Source: Spirochaetales bacterium (GTDB taxonomy: Bacteria; Spirochaetota; Spirochaetia; DSM-27196; SLST01). From it: a DNA stretch of 10,858 nt. Positions 6,341-10,858 of this stretch are shown in pieces. Both the position numbers and the translations under genes were made by a program. Under the pieces are notes generated by a model that saw only the letters and a program-made list of their open reading frames with translations, had not been told where the DNA came from and searched no databases. The stretch covers positions 1-10,858 of the forward strand of contig JANQQY010000194.1 in assembly GCA_028284845.1 (NCBI GenBank). Reading direction: 5' to 3'. Position 1 is the stretch's first letter. Each line of letters begins with the position of its first letter.

Positions 6341-7996
6341 ATGCAGAGTGAACTAAACTGTGACGTCTTGATCGTTGGCGCGGGCACCGGTGGTTGTGCC
6401 GCCGCGATTGCCGCGTGTCGAGAGGGGCGATCGGTCATCATGACCGAGCCTTGCGAGTGGATTGGTGGGCAGCTGACGAGTCAGGCCGTGCCGCCGGATG
6501 AGAACCGCTGGATCGAGATGCACGGCGGCACCGTCACCTACCAGCAGTTTCGAAATGCCGTTCGCAGCTACTATGTAGATCACTACCCGCTAAACGCCGC
6601 AGCACGCTCGAATCCTCATCTCAACCCGGGGACAGGATTCGTCTCTCGAATTTGTCACGAACCAAAAGTCGCGCACGCAGTACTTCGCCAGATGCTGGCA
6701 CCATATGAGTCGTCGGGGCTCCTGAAGATCTTCCGGTATGTCGAGCCCGAGGCGAGCGACGTCCAGGCCGACGCCGTGCGAAGCGTCAGCTTCAGGGCGC
6801 TCCGGGGAGCGGAGGGCTTTACAGTCCACGCGCCCTTCGTTCTGGATGCTACCGAGCTGGGAGATCTGCTCCCCCTCACCGGTACGGAGTTCGTCGTGGG
6901 TGCCGAGGCCCAGTCGGAGACAGGTGAGGCTCGTGCGGCCAAGGTCTCAGATCCGGGAAATGTCCAGGCGATCACCTGGGTCTTCGCGCTTGGGTACGAT
7001 CCGAGTCCTGGTGCGAATCACACGATCGATCGGCCTGCGGGTTATGAACGATGGCGTGATTACGTGCCCAATGTCAGCCCCGCCTGGACCGGCAAGCTCC
7101 TCTCGTGGAGAGACTGCTACCCGTATACCTTGGCCCCTCGTGAAAACATGCTCTTCCCCGGGGAGTACGACGAGGCGGCCGGGCGGACCGGAAACGCCTA
7201 CTTTGCCTACCGCCAGATCGTTGGCGCGAAGCACTGGGACCACGACCACCAGCCGCACGAGTCGACGCTCGTCAACTGGCCGATGAATGACTACATCGAA
7301 GCCGATCTGATGAGCGATGATCCCGCTGAAAGGGAGCGTGCCCTGGTCGAGTCGCGAGAGCAGTCGCTTGCGGTTCTCTACTGGCTTCAGACAGAGGCCC
7401 CCAACTACACAACGGGCAGCGTCGGCTATCCGGGGCTCTACCCGCAGGGTGATGCGGTCGGCACGAATGACGGACTCGCGCAGTACCCCTACGTCCGGGA
7501 GTCACGAAGGATACGTGCCCGTTTCACCGTGACCGAGGCGCACGTTGGGACTGAGATGCGCCACGGCATTCTTCGGATGCCCCAAACACCCGACCCGGTT
7601 GAGCTCATTGGCAAGCGAGGCGAACACTTCGCGGACAGCGTGGGTATTGGGCACTACCGGATTGATCTCCACATCTCGACCGGGGGCGACAACTACATCG
7701 ACTGTTCAACCCTTCCCTTTTATATTCCGCTCGGCTCCATGATTCCCATTCGTACGCGGAACCTGATCCCGGCATGCAAGAACATTGGAACTACCCACAT
7801 CTCGAATGGCTGCTACCGTCTCCATCCTGTGGAGTGGAACATTGGGGAAGCGGCGGGTGCCCTTGCCGCGTTCTGCCTCGACCGAGGAGTTGAGCCGGCC
7901 GCCGTGCACGACTCCTCTGAGCTTCTTGACGACTTCCAGAAGCGCCTCGAGGCACGGGGTGTTCGGATCGATTGGCCAACCACATTGGCGGTGTAG
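6341..7996 (+). CDS. FAD-dependent oxidoreductase (FAD_oxidored type)
   Basis: A 551-residue flavoprotein. The N-terminal Rossmann fold is clear: VLIVGAGTGGCAAAIAA (9-25) with the GxGxxG dinucleotide motif at 13-18, and E36 at the end of the second strand to hold the adenosine ribose. IGGQLTSQAVPPDE (41-54) is typical of the FAD_oxidored family (PF12831), as are FVLDATELGDLLPLTG (about 167-181) and, towards the C terminus, a GCYRLHPVEWNIGEAAG stretch around residues 490-506. There is no signal peptide, so the enzyme is probably cytosolic. Family members of this kind are common in glycan and sugar catabolic loci, but few have a proven reaction; oxidation of a sugar or polyol hydroxyl is the reasonable guess. 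Its stop is immediately followed by the ATG of the glycoside hydrolase, so the two are probably translated together. Confidence 0.9.
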   Translation: MQSELNCDVLIVGAGTGGCAAAIAACREGRSVIMTEPCEWIGGQLTSQAVPPDENRWIEMHGGTVTYQQFRNAVRSYYVDHYPLNAAARSNPHLNPGTGFVSRICHEPKVAHAVLRQMLAPYESSGLLKIFRYVEPEASDVQADAVRSVSFRALRGAEGFTVHAPFVLDATELGDLLPLTGTEFVVGAEAQSETGEARAAKVSDPGNVQAITWVFALGYDPSPGANHTIDRPAGYERWRDYVPNVSPAWTGKLLSWRDCYPYTLAPRENMLFPGEYDEAAGRTGNAYFAYRQIVGAKHWDHDHQPHESTLVNWPMNDYIEADLMSDDPAERERALVESREQSLAVLYWLQTEAPNYTTGSVGYPGLYPQGDAVGTNDGLAQYPYVRESRRIRARFTVTEAHVGTEMRHGILRMPQTPDPVELIGKRGEHFADSVGIGHYRIDLHISTGGDNYIDCSTLPFYIPLGSMIPIRTRNLIPACKNIGTTHISNGCYRLHPVEWNIGEAAGALAAFCLDRGVEPAAVHDSSELLDDFQKRLEARGVRIDWPTTLAV

Positions 7997-9730
7997 ATGG
8001 ATCTCGACCTCACACGCGAACCGTTTAGTAGATATGGTTCCTACCTTGCAGTGGGGTGGGAGCACGAGGGTGATCTGTTTGATCCGCCTCTTGGTTCCGG
8101 CCTCTACGTTCGGAGCCACCATGCGCGTGCTGTGATCCGGCGGGAGCTCTTCCTCGTCCGCGGTCTTGACGGCGGAGAGAGCTATGAGCTCGAGTCGGCA
8201 GCCGTGCCGGCGGAGTTGACCTTGCGACCGTCACCCGGCGCGCGACGGAAGGGAGAGGTTCGGATCTGCTTCGATGCGTCCGGGAACCTGCGACTTCAAG
8301 GAAGGGGCATGGGAGTTCGCCTGCAGGTTCCTACAGGTCAGGGTGTCGTTACCTACTCTGAGGCTCCCGATCTGGTGACGGTAAACGCCAGGGAAGCAAC
8401 CCGCCGGTATCAGGTTCACTCCTTGGCAGGGAGCCTTCGACTGACTACCGAGTGGGAGGGCGTCTCTGCCGGGGAGACAACGGTTGATCTTCTCCCCGAT
8501 TCTGACGGCATCTGGGAAGTCGCGATAGACGAGTATTGGTCCACCTGGGTACGGCCAGAGAGTCGAGCGGAGTACGATGAGGTGCAGGCTGACTCGCGTT
8601 CCCATTTCGAGCGGTTTCGCGATGGCCTTGGCACGCCGCCGACTGATCCTCTTCTGCGTGATGCATGGGAGCGCGCGGCGTACGTCTGCTGGTCGTGCGT
8701 TGTGAATCCTAGTGGTCAGCTCCAGCGCCCCACGATGTTCATGTCCCTGAACTGGATGGATCAGGTCTGGAGCTGGGACAACTGCTTTATTGCTCAGGCC
8801 CTCGCGCGCGGGCATCAGGATCTTGCGTGGGATCAGTGGTTCGTCGTTTTTGATCACCAAGACGAGTACGGCGCGATTCCGGACGGGCTCAACGATGTGT
8901 TCCGGCACTACAACTTCTGCAAGCCTCCGGTCCACGGATGGACACTGCTTGAGCTCCTTCGAAGGTCACGTGCAGAGCTACCTCGCTCTGCGATCGAGCA
9001 GGCGTTTCGTCACCTCGCCCGCCACACTCGCTGGTTCCTTCGCCATCGAAGACGTGAGGGGGATGCGCTTCCCTACTATCTCCATGGCAACGACTCCGGC
9101 TGGGACAACGCCACCATGTTCGACGACGGAGTGCCACTGATAGCCCCCGACCTCGCCGCGCTTCTCGTGGCGCAGTGTGATGCCCTGGCGACCGTCGCGA
9201 CAGATCTTGCCATCGACGTGGAGGATCCCGGTGGTGGTGCCGCGTTGTGGAAGAGAGAGGCCGACGCGCTCCTCGCTGGGTTGATGGATCTTTGGGACGG
9301 AGATCGTTTTGTACCCGCTCGGATTGTACCCGGTCGAGAGACCGTGCCGGTGCAGACGAGGAGCCTCATACCCACCATCCCCATCTTTCTAGGAGAACGG
9401 CTTAATGCCGCGGTGCGAGAACGCTTGATCGAGTCGATTCGGTCTCTCGTGACCGAGCATGGTGTTGCGACTGAGCCGGTCGATAGCGAGGGCTACGAGT
9501 CCGATGGGTACTGGCGCGGTCCGGTGTGGGCGCCTAGCACCTACCTTGTTGTTATTGGGCTCCGTGCGTGCGGAGAGCCTGAGCTTGCGCAGATGATCTC
9601 TGATCGGTTCTGCAAGACGTGCGCCGAGAACGGCTTTGCCGAGAACTTTGATGCAGTGACCGGCCGGGGTCTGCGGGATCTCTCCTACACCTGGACCGCG
9701 AGTACGTTTCTCCTGCTTCAGGGAGCGTAG
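7997..9730 (+). CDS. GH63/MGH1-type glycoside hydrolase
   Basis: A 577-residue inverting-type glycoside hydrolase with an N-terminal beta-rich region (about 1-200) and a C-terminal (alpha/alpha)6 barrel (about 215-577). Barrel motifs typical of the GH63/GH37 and mannosylglycerate hydrolase (MGH1-like) group are LNWMDQVWSWDNCF (251-264), GNDSGWDNATMFD (364-376), YWRGPVWAPSTY (505-516) and ENGFAENFD (544-552). Asp366 or Asp370 is the candidate acid and Glu549 the candidate base, by analogy only. No signal peptide is present, so it is likely intracellular, as expected for enzymes acting on small glycosides such as glucosyl- or mannosylglycerate. The substrate here may be different. The start follows directly on the stop of the oxidoreductase (TAGATG), with no Shine-Dalgarno. 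Its stop is 4 bp from the convergent PocR/AraC gene. Confidence 0.9.
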   Translation: MDLDLTREPFSRYGSYLAVGWEHEGDLFDPPLGSGLYVRSHHARAVIRRELFLVRGLDGGESYELESAAVPAELTLRPSPGARRKGEVRICFDASGNLRLQGRGMGVRLQVPTGQGVVTYSEAPDLVTVNAREATRRYQVHSLAGSLRLTTEWEGVSAGETTVDLLPDSDGIWEVAIDEYWSTWVRPESRAEYDEVQADSRSHFERFRDGLGTPPTDPLLRDAWERAAYVCWSCVVNPSGQLQRPTMFMSLNWMDQVWSWDNCFIAQALARGHQDLAWDQWFVVFDHQDEYGAIPDGLNDVFRHYNFCKPPVHGWTLLELLRRSRAELPRSAIEQAFRHLARHTRWFLRHRRREGDALPYYLHGNDSGWDNATMFDDGVPLIAPDLAALLVAQCDALATVATDLAIDVEDPGGGAALWKREADALLAGLMDLWDGDRFVPARIVPGRETVPVQTRSLIPTIPIFLGERLNAAVRERLIESIRSLVTEHGVATEPVDSEGYESDGYWRGPVWAPSTYLVVIGLRACGEPELAQMISDRFCKTCAENGFAENFDAVTGRGLRDLSYTWTASTFLLLQGA

Positions 9731-9736
9731 CTCCCT
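9720..9736. terminator. Hairpin spanning two convergent stop codons, candidate bidirectional terminator
   Basis: AGGGAGC-GTA-GCTCCCT forms a perfect 7-bp stem with a 3-base loop. It covers the stop of the hydrolase (9728-9730) and most of the stop of the opposite-strand regulator (9735-9737). There is no T-run on either side, so it is not a classical intrinsic terminator. A role as a transcript-end or anti-interference structure is inferred from position. Confidence 0.4.
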
Positions 9737-10565
9737 ATGCGGCGTGCGTGCTCCTCCAGGCCGAGGGGCTCACGCCTCTGGTCCTTCGGAAGGCTCGTGC
9801 GAATGCAGCCGGGTTCTCATAGCCGCATCGGTTCGCGATTTCGGCAATCGTGAGATCCGTACCGGAGAGCATCGCAGCGGCCGCTCCCATGCGTGCCTCA
9901 CTGATCAGCAATCTGAGAGGCCTCCCAAACTCTTCAGTGACAATGTGCCGGGTTCGCTCGGGCGAGACGCCGAGCCGTCCTGCCAGCAGAGAGAGCGGGC
10001 TCTCGCGCGAGACCGATTCGGTCACAAACCGATCGATGATGGCTTTACGCGTTGCCGGACCGTGGGCCGCGGCCGACTCGCTCTCGCGTTCGGCGAGGTG
10101 AAGAAGCCGCGCGCCGAGCTGCCGTAGCAGCTCGAGAATCCTGCCTGCCTCTCCGTCGAGCGATTGCAGCCTCCTTGTCAGGTTCCTGGTCTGGTCCGCC
10201 GCCCTCCCCAGCGGTGCGGCAAGATCGAGACTCCGTGGGTCTGCGCGAGCCGGGCCCGCGAATAGCGTTGCAAACGCCTCGCCGTGGCGAATCACTGTGT
10301 AGGCAAGTTCGACAATACCTGCGTGGCACCTGTGAACCCGGCCCTCCGGCCAACGTGATCGGTCTCGGCGGTAGTGATCGATCTCGAACGTCATGCACCG
10401 GTGACCCTCACCACTCATCTTGACCGCGAGACAGATGGGGTGGGTGTGCGAGAAGCGATCGGAGGGCAGGTGCTTCCAGAGCCCGCCGCCATGATCGTGA
10501 AGCGTTACACGAAGACCGATGGTCGACTCAAAGGCTGTGAGCGCCTGAGTCCATTCGCTACTCAT
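9735..10565 (-). CDS. AraC-family regulator with PocR-type sensor domain
   Basis: A 276-residue regulator. Residues about 5-110 resemble the PocR ligand-binding domain: HPICLAVKM (42-50), HRCMTFE (55-61) and VHRCHAGIVELAY (77-89), with conserved C45, C57 and C80 arranged as in PocR-like sensors, which suggests a metal site or thiol chemistry. Residues about 172-272 form the AraC DNA-binding domain, with helix-turn-helix units LSLLAGRLGVSPERTRHIV (191-209) and TIAEIANRCGYENPAAFARAFRR (239-261). In Salmonella, PocR controls cobalamin synthesis and propanediol use; a link here to the corrinoid-enzyme-like UroD proteins is speculative. It is convergent with the hydrolase and divergent from the flavoprotein at 10676. 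The three-box repeat in the divergent region is its likely target. The GGAAGAGAG stretch before the ATG is a weak ribosome binding site. Confidence 0.9.
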   Translation of the reverse strand: MSSEWTQALTAFESTIGLRVTLHDHGGGLWKHLPSDRFSHTHPICLAVKMSGEGHRCMTFEIDHYRRDRSRWPEGRVHRCHAGIVELAYTVIRHGEAFATLFAGPARADPRSLDLAAPLGRAADQTRNLTRRLQSLDGEAGRILELLRQLGARLLHLAERESESAAAHGPATRKAIIDRFVTESVSRESPLSLLAGRLGVSPERTRHIVTEEFGRPLRLLISEARMGAAAAMLSGTDLTIAEIANRCGYENPAAFARAFRRTRGVSPSAWRSTHAA

Positions 10566-10600
10566 GGCACTCTCTTCCGCATACCTTGGATCACTCGACC

Positions 10601-10606
10601 AGTATA
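10601..10606 (-). promoter_or_regulatory. Candidate -10 element of the PocR/AraC regulator
   Basis: On the minus strand TATACT matches the -10 consensus at five of six positions, giving a leader of roughly 30 bases before the ATG at 10565. No good -35 is present. The first operator-like box starts at the next base (10607), so a bound regulator would touch the polymerase site. Confidence 0.45.
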
Positions 10607-10659
10607 GCCGTTTTGGCGCTAGAGTTGACCATTTTGGCGGCTACCGCAGCCGAAACGGC
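10607..10659. promoter_or_regulatory. Three 11-bp operator-like boxes at exact 21-bp spacing
   Basis: GCCGTTTTGGC (10607-10617), ACCATTTTGGC (10628-10638) and GCCGAAACGGC (10649-10659) have centres at 10612, 10633 and 10654. The consensus is RCCRWWWYGGC, and the third copy matches the first at 10 of 11 positions when inverted. A 21-bp period is two helical turns, the spacing of tandem AraC half-sites such as araI1/I2. The boxes fill the gap between two outward-facing -10 elements and are the likely binding site of the adjacent PocR/AraC protein. Confidence 0.6.
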
Positions 10660-10663
10660 ACGG

Positions 10664-10669
10664 TAGACT
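10664..10669 (+). promoter_or_regulatory. Candidate -10 element of the second FAD-dependent oxidoreductase
   Basis: TAGACT matches the -10 consensus at four of six positions and ends 6 bases before the ATG at 10676, so transcription could start at the start codon. It lies 4 bp after the third operator box and has no recognisable -35, as expected for an activator-dependent promoter. No Shine-Dalgarno precedes the ATG. Confidence 0.35.
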
Positions 10670-10675
10670 CTGGTC

Positions 10676-10858
10676 ATGAACGCAACCTACCAGCTTCATC
10701 GTTCCATTCCTCAGGACAACGCCTACGATCTTGTTGTGGCAGGAGGCGGGCCGGCCGGGGTTACCGCGGCGATTGCTGCGGGGCGTCGTGGGCTCAATGT
10801 GCTGCTGGTTGAGGCGACGGGTGCACTGTGAGGTATGGGGTCGAGCGGATTGGTCAGC
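10676..10858 (+). pseudogene. FAD-dependent oxidoreductase, 5' part, interrupted by TGA at codon 52 (runs off the window)
   Basis: The ATG at 10676 opens a frame whose translation shows a classic FAD-binding Rossmann fold: YDLVVAGGGPAGVTAAIAAG (17-36) with GxGxxG at 23-28, and E46 at the end of the second strand. The family continues as EATGALGGMGxSGLV, and here the frame reads EATGAL-stop-GMGSSGLVS. TGA (10829-10831) stands where a glycine codon is expected; GGA to TGA is a single-base change, and the frame stays homologous after it. This may be a genuine nonsense mutation, making it a pseudogene, or a sequencing or assembly error. The protein is likely of the FAD_oxidored type, a second copy of the type at 6341-7996 but not close to it in sequence. 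It is divergent from, and probably controlled by, the PocR/AraC regulator through the three-box repeat. Confidence 0.75.

Noticed and set aside
10829..10831. TGA read as glycine (the code of Gracilibacteria/SR1)
   Set aside because: TGA is the natural stop of the sulfatase and the MocD-like gene at their expected ends, no other gene here has an internal TGA, and the GC-rich composition does not fit those lineages.
1..10858. tRNA, rRNA, CRISPR, insertion sequence or prophage
   Set aside because: No cloverleaf-like gene, regular spacer-repeat array, transposase or integrase motif, or terminal repeats were seen; genes fill nearly the whole window.

Overview
The window is a compact bacterial catabolic locus of about 10.9 kb with ten genes and no gene-free stretch over 150 bp. 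I see no tRNA, rRNA, CRISPR array or insertion sequence. The GC-rich sequence, the repeated UroD-fold and FAD_oxidored-type proteins, a sulfatase and two AraC-type regulators suggest a glycan- or solute-degrading lineage, such as the PVC group (Planctomycetota, Verrucomicrobiota, Lentisphaerota) or a candidate phylum of similar lifestyle. This assignment is inferred from gene content and is weak.

Layout. On the left, two minus-strand genes run off the window edge: a UroD-family protein (516-1568), then the 5' part of an APC-superfamily permease (1-478). Facing away across 149 bp is a sulfatase with no signal peptide (1718-3286). Its 3' end overlaps by 7 bp the convergent cupin/AraC regulator (3280-4164). 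That regulator is divergent, across 39 bp, from a tight four-gene plus-strand run: a membrane di-iron oxygenase/desaturase resembling rhizopine oxygenase MocD (4204-5208), a second UroD-family protein joined by ATGA overlap (5205-6275), an FAD-dependent oxidoreductase with its own ribosome binding site (6341-7996), and a GH63/MGH1-type glycoside hydrolase whose ATG directly follows the preceding stop (7997-9730). A short hairpin separates this run from a convergent PocR/AraC regulator (9735-10565). That regulator is divergent from a second FAD-dependent oxidoreductase, which starts at 10676 and is interrupted by TGA at codon 52 before the window ends.

How the genes may work together (inference). 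The sulfatase and glycoside hydrolase have no visible export signals, so the substrate is probably a small solute or glycoside already imported, perhaps by the permease. The sulfatase would remove sulfate and the hydrolase would cut a glycosidic bond. The MocD-like oxygenase, the UroD-fold methyltransferase-like proteins and the flavoenzymes could remove methyl groups or oxidise the rest. The two AraC-type regulators sit beside divergent promoters, which suggests two substrate-responsive switches.

The strongest non-coding signal is in the divergent region 10601-10676. Three copies of an 11-bp box (consensus RCCRWWWYGGC) have centres exactly 21 bp apart, lying between two outward-facing -10 elements. 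This is the geometry expected for an AraC-family operator.
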